DNA of 64,000 nt from contig NZ_PPXQ01000016.1 of NCBI RefSeq assembly GCF_004798585.1, positions 62,001 through 126,000 on the forward strand, in the 5' to 3' direction. Of the stretch, positions 31,439 through 40,531 are shown one piece after another. Made by a program: the position numbers and the translations under genes. The stretch is from Massilia sp. Mn16-1_5. GTDB lineage: Bacteria; Pseudomonadota; Gammaproteobacteria; Burkholderiales; Burkholderiaceae_D. The notes beneath the pieces were generated by a model, which had not been told where the DNA came from, did not search any database, and saw only the letters and a list, made by a program, of their open reading frames with translations. Position 1 is the first letter of the stretch; the number at the start of each line of letters is the position of its first letter.

Positions 31439-32692
31439 TCAGCTGTAGTCACGCGCATCCTCGATCAGCTTGCCGTCATCAAGCAGGGTTCCTGGCGCAA
31501 CGAAGGCCACTTCGCCGCGCAGCTTGGTCACCTCGCGGATCGACGCGCCGATCGCCGCGGCCAGCGCCGGGTCCGGCGTATCCTGCACTTCGCAGTGCAG
31601 CGTCATCAGGTCGTTCGCCATCTGCCCCGACACGACCAGGCGCGCTTTACCGATTTCCGGATGCCGGCGCACGATGTTCTGCACCTGCGACGGATGCACG
31701 AACATGGCGCGCACTTTAGTCGTCTGGTCGGCGCGCCCCAGCCAGCCTTTGATGCGGCTGTTGGTGCGCGGACCGGACACGGGATCGAGCAGCAGCGCCG
31801 ACAAGTCGCCTGTCGCAAAACGGATCAGCGGATAGTCGGCATTGAACAGGGTGACGACGACTTCGCCGATATCGCCCGGCGCTACTGGCTCGCCACTGCC
31901 GGGCCGCACGATCTCCAATAACACCTCCTCGTCGAGCACCATGCCCGGATCGAGCACGCCATTGTTGGCCGTCTCGTAGGCAATGCTGCCGATGTCGGCC
32001 GAGGCATAGGTCTGGATCACGTTCGCTACGCCGTTCTGGCGAAACCAAGTACGCAGCGATTCCGGCAGCGCCTCGGCGCCGAGCATGGCGTTGCGCAGGC
32101 TCGAGATGTCGGCGCCCGTCTCTTTCGCCTTGTCGATGATGATGCGCAGGAAGGAGGGCGTGCCGACATAGGTGTCCGGCCTCAATGCCGCCATCGCCTC
32201 GACCTGCATCTCCGTTTGCCCGGTCCCGGCCGGGATCACGCCGCAGCCGATGCGAGAAGCCCCGCTTTCGACCATGAAGGCGGCCGGCGTGAAGTGATAA
32301 CTGAAGCAGTTCTGCAGTAGGCCGCCGGCGCGCACGCCGGCCGCATACAGGGGGCGTGCGAAGCGCCACCAGTCCGCGCCGCGCCCTTCCGGATCGAAGA
32401 TCGGGCCGGGCGACATGAAGACGTGGGCCAGTGCCTTGACCGGCGTCGCATTCAGGCCGCCGAAGGGTGGCAGCTCGGCCTGCAGGGCTTTCAGATCCGA
32501 TTTGCGCGTCACCGGCAGCGCCGCCAGCGCCGCGCGGCTGGTAATGGTGGCCGGGTCGACGCCGTCCAGGATGCGCGCCCAGCCCGGCGCCGCTTTGGCC
32601 CGTGCGATCAGGCCGGGCAGGCGCGCCAGCAGGTCACGTTCGCGTTCTTCGGGCGCACGGGTTTCCAGCGCATCGAAAGGGATGCTTGTCAT
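31439..32692 (-). CDS. Phenylacetate-CoA ligase-family (PaaK-like) adenylate-forming enzyme
   Basis: 417-residue adenylate-forming ligase of the PaaK/AMP-binding family. The visible landmarks are SPGPIFDPEG, GGLLQNCFSYHFTPAAFMVE, IPAGTGQTEMQVEAM, QTYASADIGSIAYET and the hinge/C-terminal region RFATGDLSAL, GRADQTTKVRAMFVHP, with DDGKLIEDARDY probably bearing the catalytic Lys. It would activate an aromatic acid to its CoA ester with ATP. It follows the ABC ATPase gene and precedes a PaaI-type thioesterase. Confidence 0.88.
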   Translation of the reverse strand: MTSIPFDALETRAPEERERDLLARLPGLIARAKAAPGWARILDGVDPATITSRAALAALPVTRKSDLKALQAELPPFGGLNATPVKALAHVFMSPGPIFDPEGRGADWWRFARPLYAAGVRAGGLLQNCFSYHFTPAAFMVESGASRIGCGVIPAGTGQTEMQVEAMAALRPDTYVGTPSFLRIIIDKAKETGADISSLRNAMLGAEALPESLRTWFRQNGVANVIQTYASADIGSIAYETANNGVLDPGMVLDEEVLLEIVRPGSGEPVAPGDIGEVVVTLFNADYPLIRFATGDLSALLLDPVSGPRTNSRIKGWLGRADQTTKVRAMFVHPSQVQNIVRRHPEIGKARLVVSGQMANDLMTLHCEVQDTPDPALAAAIGASIREVTKLRGEVAFVAPGTLLDDGKLIEDARDYS

Positions 32693-32711
32693 GCTGCTTC
32701 TCCAGAGTGAG

Positions 32712-33521
32712 TTACGCGAGCCAGCGTTTGCGGCGCCGATAAAACTTCATGTCCCTGAACGATTTACGGCCCGCGCCCGAGACGCCCAGATAAAACTCCT
32801 TGACGTCCTCGTTGTTGGCCAGGTCGTTCGCTGCCCCTTCCATCACGACGCGGCCGTTCTCGAGGATGTAGCCGAAGTCGGCATAGCGCAGGGCGACGTT
32901 GGTGTTCTGCTCGGCCAGCAGGAAGGAGACACCTTCCTTGTCATTCAAGTCCTTCACGATGCCGAAGATCTCGTCGACGATCTGCGGCGCGATGCCCATC
33001 GAGGGTTCGTCGAGCAGGATCATCGACGGGTTCGCCATCAGCGCGCGCCCGATCGCGCACATCTGCTGCTCGCCGCCCGAGGTGTAGCCGGCCTGGCTGT
33101 TTCTACGCTCTTTCAAACGCGGGAAGTAGTGGTACACCGATTCCAGCGCCGTTTTGAGTTCGCCGCGCCCGATGTTGCGGGTGTAGGCGCCGGTCAGCAA
33201 ATTCTCTTCGATGGTCAGGTGGCCGAAGCAGTGGCGTCCCTCCATCACCTGCGACAGGCCGCGCCGCACCAGTTCGTTCGGCGTCAGCTGGTCGATGCGC
33301 TCGCCCTGGAAGCGCACTTCTCCCTTGGTCACGTCGCCGCGTTCGCCGCGCAGCAGGGTCGAGATCGTTTTTAATGTCGTCGACTTGCCGGCGCCGTTCG
33401 CGCCCAGCAGGGCCACGATCTTTCCTTTCGGGACCTGCAGCGACACGCCCTTTAAAACCAGGATCACGTGGTCGTAGATGACTTCGATGTTGTTGACGGA
33501 CAGGTAGGGCGCGCTGGTCAT
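32712..33521 (-). CDS. LIV-type ABC transporter ATPase (LivF family)
   Basis: ATP-binding subunit of 269 residues. Walker A is LGANGAGKSTTLKT near residue 40, signature motif TSGGEQQMCAIGRALM, Walker B IILLDEPS(M)G followed by IAPQIVDEIF. It powers the permease pair encoded upstream, jointly with a LivG-type ATPase at 36898. A 20-base gap separates it from the ligase. Confidence 0.93.
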   Translation of the reverse strand: MTSAPYLSVNNIEVIYDHVILVLKGVSLQVPKGKIVALLGANGAGKSTTLKTISTLLRGERGDVTKGEVRFQGERIDQLTPNELVRRGLSQVMEGRHCFGHLTIEENLLTGAYTRNIGRGELKTALESVYHYFPRLKERRNSQAGYTSGGEQQMCAIGRALMANPSMILLDEPSMGIAPQIVDEIFGIVKDLNDKEGVSFLLAEQNTNVALRYADFGYILENGRVVMEGAANDLANNEDVKEFYLGVSGAGRKSFRDMKFYRRRKRWLA

Positions 33522-33579
33522 GGTTTTATTCTTCCGAAAACGCCCCCACCAGGCGGCAGGGGCGGTTCATAGCGAGTGA

Positions 33580-34881
33580 TTACTGCATGCAGGCAGGCGT
33601 GATGTTCTTTTCCTTGGCATAGGCCAGCGAAGACTCTTCCAGCAGCCTGCGCGTCAGCGCCTTGTCGCCGACCACCCAGTTCGGCGTGATCGCAACCCAC
33701 TTCTTGCCGTCCCACTGCTGCACTTTTACCGCGCCGGAGCCCTCGTGGTCCTCGCAGCTCGTTTTGACGGTCGGGAACATGCCGAAGGCGCCGATCGCCT
33801 TTTGGCGCGCCGCGTCGACGTTCAGGTTTTCCAGGCCCCAGCGCACCTGCTCGCCGGTCATGGTCTTCCCCTTGCCGAACTTTTCCTGCGCCGTGCGGAT
33901 CGCCTCGACCCACAGCACGCCCAGGGTCACGCCGCGCATGTGATACACGGAGCCGATGCGGCTCTGGTCGGCCAGGTTGCCCTTGCCGGCTGCATACACC
34001 TTCTTTTTGATCTCGTCGATCAGCGGATAGTTGCCCGGGGTGTTAAACGTCATCGAGGTATAGCCCTTGGCCGCTTCGCCCGACGGGATCGTGTCTTCTT
34101 CCGAACCGGCCCACCAGACGCCGAGGATTTTCTCGCGCGGGAAGCCGTTACGTTGCGCGGTCTTGATGGCCACCGAGTTCATCACACCCCAGCCCCACAG
34201 GATCACGTGGTCCGGGCGCGCCTGGCGGATTTGCAGCCATTGCGACTGCTGCTCGCTGCCCGGCGGCGCCACGGCGATCTTGACCAGCTCGAAACCATAT
34301 TGCTGGGCCTGCGCATCCAGCACCGGCATCGCTTCCTTGCCGAAGGCCGAGTCGTGGTACAGGTAGACGATTTTTTTACCCTTCAGCTTCGGGTAGCCGC
34401 CGTTCTTGTCGGCCAGGTACTTGATCATCGCTGCGGCCTGGTTCCAGTAGCTGGTAATCAGGGGGAAGACATACGGGAAGACCTTGCCGTTGGCGGCGTC
34501 CGAACGGCCGTAGCCGAGCATGGTCATCGGGATTTTATCGGTGGCGACACGGTCGACGATGCCGTAGGCGATGCCGGTCGAGAGCGGGTCGACCAGGGTG
34601 GCGCCGCCGTTTTTCGTCTTCATGCGCTCGTAGCACTCGACGCCGCGCGAAGCGTTGTATTCGGTCTCGCACTCTTCCCAGGTCATCTTGACGCCGTTGA
34701 TGCCGCCATTCGCGTTGACCAGGTTGAAGTAGTCGATCATGCCGCCGTAGAAGCCGGAACCGCCGGCGCCATAGGGACCGACACGGTAGGAGGGCAGGGC
34801 GACGAACTGGTCGGCGGCGAGGACCTGCCCGCCGGCGCCCATCAGGGCGGCGGCAAGCACGATGGATTTGATGACTTTCAT
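33580..34881 (-). CDS. LIV-type ABC transporter substrate-binding protein
   Basis: Periplasmic binding protein of 433 residues. A signal peptide (VKSIVLAAALMGAGGQVLA) precedes YRVGPYGAGGSGFYGGMIDYFNLVNANGG and the VDPLSTGIAYGIVD ligand-loop region; FVYLYHDSAFGKEA-like and GWGVMNSVAIKTAQRNGFP segments follow. It is longer than LivK proteins (about 370), which is usual for carboxylate-type relatives. AAGGAG precedes the ATG. The substrate is unknown, but ligases next door suggest an organic acid. Confidence 0.93.
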   Translation of the reverse strand: MKVIKSIVLAAALMGAGGQVLAADQFVALPSYRVGPYGAGGSGFYGGMIDYFNLVNANGGINGVKMTWEECETEYNASRGVECYERMKTKNGGATLVDPLSTGIAYGIVDRVATDKIPMTMLGYGRSDAANGKVFPYVFPLITSYWNQAAAMIKYLADKNGGYPKLKGKKIVYLYHDSAFGKEAMPVLDAQAQQYGFELVKIAVAPPGSEQQSQWLQIRQARPDHVILWGWGVMNSVAIKTAQRNGFPREKILGVWWAGSEEDTIPSGEAAKGYTSMTFNTPGNYPLIDEIKKKVYAAGKGNLADQSRIGSVYHMRGVTLGVLWVEAIRTAQEKFGKGKTMTGEQVRWGLENLNVDAARQKAIGAFGMFPTVKTSCEDHEGSGAVKVQQWDGKKWVAITPNWVVGDKALTRRLLEESSLAYAKEKNITPACMQ

Positions 34882-34942
34882 GGTGTCTCCTTGTTATTAA
34901 CGGCGCTTAGTTATTAATTGAATGTGAGCGAATACGAGCGGA

Positions 34943-36001
34943 TCAATGGGGGAACGGCCACAGGCGCAGCTTCTCTTTACCGATTTGCCACAGGCGCGCC
35001 AGCCCGTGCGGTTCGACGATCAGGAAGAAGATAATCAAACCTCCGAACACCATCAGTTCCAGGTTCGAGGCATAGTTGGTCGCCAGTCCCAGCGAGTGGG
35101 CCAGCATGTTCAGGAAGATCGGCAGCAGCACGATGAAGGCGGCACCGAGGAAGGAGCCGAGTATGGAACCGACGCCGCCGATGATCACCATGAACAGGAT
35201 GCGGAACGACAGGTCGAGGCTGTAGGCTTCCGGCTCCACCGTGCCGAGGTAGGCAAAGGCATACAGGGCGCCGGCCACGCCGCAGTAGAAGGAGCTGACG
35301 GCGAAGGCCAGCAGCTTGGTGCGCAGCGGCCGGAAACCGATCACCTCGGCCGCCATGTCCATGTCGCGGATCGCCATCCAGGAGCGGCCCACGTTCGAGC
35401 GGATCATGTTTTTCGCGAGCAGCGCCATCAGGGCCACGATGCAAAGGACCAGCAGGTATTTGGCTTGCGGCGTGACGAACTGGTAGCCGAACATCTGCAT
35501 GGTCTGCACGGTGACCACGCCGCTGGCGCTGTAGTTGGTCAGATACGGGATCTTGGTAAGACACCAGATCACGAAGAACTGGGTCGCCAAGGTCGCCGCC
35601 GCCAGGTAAAAGCCGCGGATGCGCAGCGAGGGCAAACCGAAGGCGATACCGACAAGCGCCGCACTCAGGCCGCCCAGAGTAAACGCCAGCAGCAGCGGGA
35701 TGCCGGGAATACGGGCGACAAAATTAAACGAAGCGTATGCGCCGACCGCCATGAAGGCGGCGGTGCCCAATGACAGCTGGCCGGCGTAACCGGTCAGGAT
35801 GTTCAGCCCCAACGCGGCCAGCGAAAAAATCAGGAAGGGAATCAGGATCGCCGACAGCAGGTAGGGCGAGGCCAGCAGCGGCACCGCGACCAGCGCGATG
35901 GCCAGCAGGGTCAGCAAGGCGATACGGTCCTGGCGGATCGGCAGGATCTGGCCGTCGGCCACATAGCTGGTCTTGAATTGTCCGGCTTCGCGGTAGAGCA
36001 T
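34943..36001 (-). CDS. LIV-type ABC transporter permease (LivM family)
   Basis: 352-residue inner-membrane permease with nine or ten helices. Family marks are AALGLNILTGYAGQLSLGTAAFMAVGAY, LRIRGFYLAAATLATQFFV and FMVIIGGVGSILGSFLGAAFIV. GGAGGAT lies 9 bases before the ATG. It pairs with the LivH-type permease whose gene ends 3 bases upstream. Confidence 0.94.
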   Translation of the reverse strand: MLYREAGQFKTSYVADGQILPIRQDRIALLTLLAIALVAVPLLASPYLLSAILIPFLIFSLAALGLNILTGYAGQLSLGTAAFMAVGAYASFNFVARIPGIPLLLAFTLGGLSAALVGIAFGLPSLRIRGFYLAAATLATQFFVIWCLTKIPYLTNYSASGVVTVQTMQMFGYQFVTPQAKYLLVLCIVALMALLAKNMIRSNVGRSWMAIRDMDMAAEVIGFRPLRTKLLAFAVSSFYCGVAGALYAFAYLGTVEPEAYSLDLSFRILFMVIIGGVGSILGSFLGAAFIVLLPIFLNMLAHSLGLATNYASNLELMVFGGLIIFFLIVEPHGLARLWQIGKEKLRLWPFPH

Positions 36002-36004
36002 GGT

Positions 36005-36901
36005 TTAAATCCTCCGGATGATTTTTTCGCCGAACAGGCCCTCGGGCCGCACCAGCAGGAAGAGCAGGGCCAGCACGTAGGGGAACCAGCCTTCGATGCC
36101 GCCGCCGACCATCGGCCCGATGTAGACCTCGGCCAGCTTTTCGCTCGCGCCGATGATCAGGCCACCGACGATCGCGCCCGGGATCGAGGTGAATCCGCCC
36201 AGGATCAGCACCGGCAGCGCTTTTAAAGCGATGAAGGTCAGCGCGAACTGCACGCCATTGCGGGCGCCCCAGAGTAGGCCTGCCACCAGCGCCACCAGCC
36301 CGGCGACCGACCACACCACGACCCAGATTCTCTGCAGCGGGATGCCGACGGCCAGCGCCGCCTGGTGGTCGTCGGCCACGGCGCGCAGCGCGCGGCCGAC
36401 CCGGGTCTTGGTGAACAGCAGGGCCAGCGCGATCACCAGCAGCGCGCAGACGATCGCCGCCGTCATGTCGAACTGCGAGACGAGGATATTGAAATGCTCC
36501 ATCAGGTATTCGTTGGGCACGTCCTCGATCGGCAGGTCGAGCTTGCGGACCTGCGAACCCCAGACCAGCTGCGCCAGGCCCTCGATGAAGAAGGCGAGAC
36601 CGATCGTGGCCATGAACAGCGTGATCTCCGGCTGGTTGACCAGGGGCCGCAGTACGACGCGCTCGATGGCGAATGCCAGCGCGATCATCACCAGGATGGT
36701 CAGCGGGATGGCGATCCACAGCGAGACGCCGAACTTGTCGATGATGCCGACGCAGGTCAGCGCGGCAAAGAAGACCATCGCTCCTTGCGCAAAATTGAAC
36801 ACGCCCGAGGCTTTATAGATCAACACGAACCCGATCGCGACCAGCGCGTACATCACGCCCGACAGCAGGCCGCCGAGCAGCACTTCGATGAAAAAGCTCA
36901 T
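36005..36901 (-). CDS. LIV-type ABC transporter permease (LivH family)
   Basis: 298-residue inner-membrane permease with the LivH marks ALVAIGFVLIYKASGVFNFAQGAMVFFAAL and VGGLIIGASEKLAEVYIGP. Its start overlaps the stop of the LivG-type ATPase gene by four bases (ATGA), so translation is coupled. It is distinct in sequence from the LivH at 1315, so the two LIV systems are separate. Confidence 0.94.
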   Translation of the reverse strand: MSFFIEVLLGGLLSGVMYALVAIGFVLIYKASGVFNFAQGAMVFFAALTCVGIIDKFGVSLWIAIPLTILVMIALAFAIERVVLRPLVNQPEITLFMATIGLAFFIEGLAQLVWGSQVRKLDLPIEDVPNEYLMEHFNILVSQFDMTAAIVCALLVIALALLFTKTRVGRALRAVADDHQAALAVGIPLQRIWVVVWSVAGLVALVAGLLWGARNGVQFALTFIALKALPVLILGGFTSIPGAIVGGLIIGASEKLAEVYIGPMVGGGIEGWFPYVLALLFLLVRPEGLFGEKIIRRI

Positions 36902-37728
36902 GCTTGCGCCTCCCCATGCGCCTGGCCCAGGTAGGCCTTGATCACGTTCTCGTTGCTGCGTACCTCGTCGGGCGTGCCGTCGCCGATCTTCTTGCCGTAG
37001 TCGAGCACGACGACGCGGTCCGAGATGTCCATCACCACGCCCATGTCATGCTCGATCAGGACGATGGTGGTGCCGAACTGGTCGTTCACGTCGAGGATGA
37101 AGCGGCACATGTCCTGCTTTTCCTCGACGTTCATGCCGGCCATCGGTTCGTCCAGCAGCAGGATCTCGGGTTCGGCCGCCAGCGCGCGGCCCAGCTCGAC
37201 CCGCTTCTGCAGGCCGTAGGGCAGGCGTCCGACCGGCGTCTTGCGGATCGCCTGGATCTCGAGGAAGTCGATGATTTCTTCCGCTTTCGCGCGGTGCGCG
37301 ATTTCTTCCCTGCGTGCCGCGCCCAGGTAAAAAGCCTGCTGCAGGAAATTCGTCTTCATCTTGAGATTGCGGCCGGTCATGATGTTGTCCAGGACCGTCA
37401 TCCCCTTGAACAAGGCGATATTTTGAAAGGTGCGGGCGATGCCGGCTTTCGCCGCGCCGTAACAGTCCATGTTGGTGCGGCTTTGCCCGCGCAGCACGAT
37501 CTCTCCCTGCTGCGGGCGGTACACGCCGTTGATTACGTTCAGCATCGAGCTTTTGCCGGCGCCGTTCGGGCCGATGATGGCGCGGATCTCGTGCTGGCGC
37601 ACGTTGAAGGAGATGTCGGTCAGCGCCTTCACGCCGCCAAACGACAGCGAGATGTTTTTCAAATCGAGGATCACCTCGCCGATGCGGCGCTGCGCCTCGG
37701 GCTGGCCTGGTGGCTGGGTCATTTCCAT
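36898..37728 (-). CDS. LIV-type ABC transporter ATPase (LivG family)
   Basis: 276-residue ATP-binding subunit. Walker A GPNGAGKSSMLNVING, signature LPYGLQKRVELGRALA, Walker B EILLLDEPMAGMNVEEK and H-loop LIEHDMGVVMDISDR are intact. ATG at 37728 follows an in-frame GTG; either start shares bases with the stop of the ligase gene upstream (TGATG or GTGA), so coupling holds. A GGAGG ribosome site is present. Confidence 0.94.
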   Translation of the reverse strand: MEMTQPPGQPEAQRRIGEVILDLKNISLSFGGVKALTDISFNVRQHEIRAIIGPNGAGKSSMLNVINGVYRPQQGEIVLRGQSRTNMDCYGAAKAGIARTFQNIALFKGMTVLDNIMTGRNLKMKTNFLQQAFYLGAARREEIAHRAKAEEIIDFLEIQAIRKTPVGRLPYGLQKRVELGRALAAEPEILLLDEPMAGMNVEEKQDMCRFILDVNDQFGTTIVLIEHDMGVVMDISDRVVVLDYGKKIGDGTPDEVRSNENVIKAYLGQAHGEAQA

Positions 37729-39683
37729 CACGCGGCCTCCTGCAGCACGGGGTAGGTGGCGGCATCGACGATGCGCAGGTCGGCGCTGACGGTACCGCTG
37801 CGGCCATCTTCGAACTTCACCTGCGTGCTGATGAACTGCGAGGCTTTACCCGCATACAGCGCGTCGATCAGCACCGCATATTTTTCGGCGACGAACTTGC
37901 GGCGCACCTTGCGGGTGCGGGTCAGCTCGTCGTCGTCGGGGTCGAGCTCCTTGTGCAGCACGAGGAAGCGGTGGATCTGGGTCTGGCTCATCAGCGCTTC
38001 GTTGGCCAGGTCGGCATTCACCTTTTGCACGCAATCGCGCATCAGTTCCAGCACCTGCGGGTTGGCGGCCAGGTCCGTGTAACCGGAATAGGCGAGATTG
38101 CGGCGCTCGGCCCAGTTGCCGACCGCTTCCATGTCGATGTTCAGGAAGGCGCAGACCTTGTCTCGGCCATTCCCGAAGGCGACCGCCTCCTTGATGAAGG
38201 GGAAGAACTTCAGCTTGTTTTCGATGTAGTTGGGCGCGAAGATGGCGCCGTTGTTCATCTTGCCCACATCCGCCGCGCGGTCGATGATCTTCAAATGCCC
38301 GTCGCTGTCGAACATGCCGGCGTCGCCGGTGTGAAAATAGCCCTCGCTGTCGATCACTTCGGCGGTGGCGTCAGGGCGCTTGAAATAGCCATCCATGTTC
38401 GACACGCCTTTTACCAGGACTTCGCCGTTCTCGGCGAGGCGCACTTCGACCCCGGGGGCCGGCACGCCGACACTGTCGAACTTGATGTTCCCATCCGGCT
38501 GCAGGCAGACGTAGGCGCAGGTCTCGGTCGAGCCATACAGCTGTTTTAAATTGACCCCGATCGAGCGGTAGAAGCGGAACAGGTCCGGGCCGATGGCGGC
38601 GCCGGCCGTGTAGGCCACGCGCACGCGCGACAGGCCGAGCACGTTTTTCAATGGTTCGTAGACGAACACGCGGCCCAGCGCGTATTGAAAGCGTTCCAGG
38701 GCGCCGACCGGCTTGCCGTCCAGGATATCGGCGCCGCTGCGGCGTGCCACGGCCATGAAATGGTCGAACATGCGGCGCTTGATGCGGCTCGCGTCTTCCA
38801 TCCGGATCATGACGGTGGTGAGCATGTTCTCGAAGATGCGCGGCGGCGCAAAGTAATAGGTGGGGCCGATCTCGCGTAAATCCGTCAGCACGGTGTCGCT
38901 CGATTCCGGGCAGTTCACGGTAAAACCGGCGACCATCGCCTGCGCCAGCGAGAACAGGCAGTCGCCGACCCAGGCCATCGGCAGGTAGGACAGCACGTCG
39001 TCGTGGTCGGTGAGTTTGTCGAAGCCGACGCCGCCTTCGCCGGCGGCGATCAGGGCCGCGTGCGACTGCATCACGCCTTTCGGTTTGCCGGTGGTGCCGG
39101 AGGTGTAGAGGATGATGGCGGTATCGCTGCCCTGGCCGCGCTGGATCGCTTCGTCGAAGACGCCCGGATGCTCGCGGTCCCAGGCGCGTCCCGTCTCCTG
39201 CAGGGCAGCGAAGGCGAGCAGGCCGGCATGCCGGTAATGGCGCATGCCGCGCTCGTCCTCATAAACGATGTGGCGCACGCGCGGGCACAGGACCTGCAGT
39301 TCCAGCAGTTTATCCACCTGCTCCTGGTCTTCGACCACGGCGAATTCGATCTCGGCGTCGTTCAGGACGTGGGCCATGTCGGCGGCCGGTGCATCCTGGT
39401 AGAGCGGCACCGGCACGCCGCCCAGGCATTGCGCCGCCAGCATGGCCCAGTACAGGCGCGGGCGATTATCGCCGATGATGGCCAGGTTCATGCCGCGCTT
39501 GAAACCGAGCGCGGCGAGACCGCAGGCGAGGGCGCGCACCTCGTCGTTCGTCTGCGACCACGACCAGGTCTGCCAGATGCCGAGGTATTTTTCGCGAAAG
39601 GCCGGGCGCGCTCCGCGCTCGCGGCCGTGGGCGAGCAGGCGCCGCGGAAAAGTCTGCAAAGGCAAGCTCTCCGATGTCTCCAT
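37728..39683 (-). CDS. Long-chain acyl-CoA synthetase-like AMP-dependent ligase
   Basis: 651-residue AMP-dependent synthetase/ligase of the long-chain acyl-CoA ligase (FadD15-like) type. The phosphate-binding signature is ILYTSGTTGKPKGVMQSHA around residue 200, with IDRAADVGKMNNGAIFAPNYIENKLK (containing A8-like motif) and the adenine segment LYGSTETCAYVC. An upstream extension into the divergent regulator region was rejected since CAGGAG sits 8 bases before the ATG at 39683. First gene of the LIV operon, so transport and CoA activation are co-expressed. Confidence 0.93.
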   Translation of the reverse strand: METSESLPLQTFPRRLLAHGRERGARPAFREKYLGIWQTWSWSQTNDEVRALACGLAALGFKRGMNLAIIGDNRPRLYWAMLAAQCLGGVPVPLYQDAPAADMAHVLNDAEIEFAVVEDQEQVDKLLELQVLCPRVRHIVYEDERGMRHYRHAGLLAFAALQETGRAWDREHPGVFDEAIQRGQGSDTAIILYTSGTTGKPKGVMQSHAALIAAGEGGVGFDKLTDHDDVLSYLPMAWVGDCLFSLAQAMVAGFTVNCPESSDTVLTDLREIGPTYYFAPPRIFENMLTTVMIRMEDASRIKRRMFDHFMAVARRSGADILDGKPVGALERFQYALGRVFVYEPLKNVLGLSRVRVAYTAGAAIGPDLFRFYRSIGVNLKQLYGSTETCAYVCLQPDGNIKFDSVGVPAPGVEVRLAENGEVLVKGVSNMDGYFKRPDATAEVIDSEGYFHTGDAGMFDSDGHLKIIDRAADVGKMNNGAIFAPNYIENKLKFFPFIKEAVAFGNGRDKVCAFLNIDMEAVGNWAERRNLAYSGYTDLAANPQVLELMRDCVQKVNADLANEALMSQTQIHRFLVLHKELDPDDDELTRTRKVRRKFVAEKYAVLIDALYAGKASQFISTQVKFEDGRSGTVSADLRIVDAATYPVLQEAA

Positions 39684-39771
39684 CGCTGTCTCCTGATTTT
39701 GGTACTGCTCGGTCAAAGTTTGTTGCCGGCGAGTTTTATGTGAAGATAGTACTTGGCGTTCGCCTAATAAG

Positions 39772-39789
39772 TTGTCATCTGAATGACAA
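39772..39789. promoter_or_regulatory. TTGTCAT-CTGA-ATGACAA palindrome between the ligase operon and the Crp/Fnr gene
   Basis: A perfect 7-base inverted repeat with a 4-base centre in the 142-base divergent gap, 89 bases upstream of the ligase ATG and 37 bases before the regulator ATG. Its form (TTGNC..GNCAA-like halves) suits a Crp/Fnr-family site. A 15-of-18 match occurs at 51541-51558. Confidence 0.6.
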
Positions 39790-39825
39790 TTGGCCGACTT
39801 TCGATGACGCGTTGCACAATTCACC

Positions 39826-40506
39826 ATGCCGACACAGACCCTGCTGGAACACTTGCGCGCCACCATCTGGGGACGCGTGCTGAGCCGTGAAGAGATGGCG
39901 CGGGTCGAGGCCGACTGTTTCGAGCAGTTCGTGCCGAAAGGCGGATTTGTCTGCCGCAAGGGAGAAGCGCTGGAAAACTGGGTCGGCATCATCGAGGGTC
40001 TGGTCAAAATCAACAACTTCTCCCCGTCCGGGAAGAGCGTGACCTTTACGGGCGTGACCGCCGGCGGCTGGTTCGGCGAAGGGTCCCTGTTAAAAGATGC
40101 GGTCCGCAAATACGACGTGATGGCGCTGCGCGACACCCGCGTGGCCCGCATGCCGCGCGCCACCTTCGAGTGGCTGCTCGAGGGCAGCCTGCCCTTCAAT
40201 CGTTTCCTGCTCATGCAACTCAACGAGCGTCTGGGGCAATTCATCGGCCAGGTCGAGACCGACCGCATGCTCGACGTCGACACCCGCGTCGCGCGCTGCC
40301 TTGCGGCGATGTTCAATGCCCACCTGTATCCGGGCGTGGAGCCGCTGGTCGGGCTGTCGCAGGAAGAGATCGGCTATTTGTCGGGCGCCTCGCGCCAGCG
40401 CGTGAACGGCGCCCTGCAGCTGCTCGAGAAGGCGGGGCTGGTGAGGCTCGATTACGGCGGGATCCGGGTATTGAACGTCGAGGGACTACGCGAATTTCAG
40501 GCGTGA
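39826..40506 (+). CDS. Crp/Fnr family transcriptional regulator
   Basis: 226-residue regulator with an N-terminal cyclic-nucleotide-binding-like beta-roll (KGGFVCRKGEALENWVGIIEGLVKI, GGWFGEGSLLKD) and a C-terminal helix-turn-helix (LSQEEIGYLSGASRQRVNGALQLLEKAGLV). It lacks the Fnr four-cysteine cluster; one early Cys pair at EADCFEQF and GGFVCRKG is too sparse. The effector is unknown. It diverges from the ligase-LIV operon, and a palindrome in the shared gap could be its operator. Confidence 0.9.
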   Translation: MPTQTLLEHLRATIWGRVLSREEMARVEADCFEQFVPKGGFVCRKGEALENWVGIIEGLVKINNFSPSGKSVTFTGVTAGGWFGEGSLLKDAVRKYDVMALRDTRVARMPRATFEWLLEGSLPFNRFLLMQLNERLGQFIGQVETDRMLDVDTRVARCLAAMFNAHLYPGVEPLVGLSQEEIGYLSGASRQRVNGALQLLEKAGLVRLDYGGIRVLNVEGLREFQA

Positions 40507-40531
40507 ACAGAACTACTATCGGCGGCGTACC

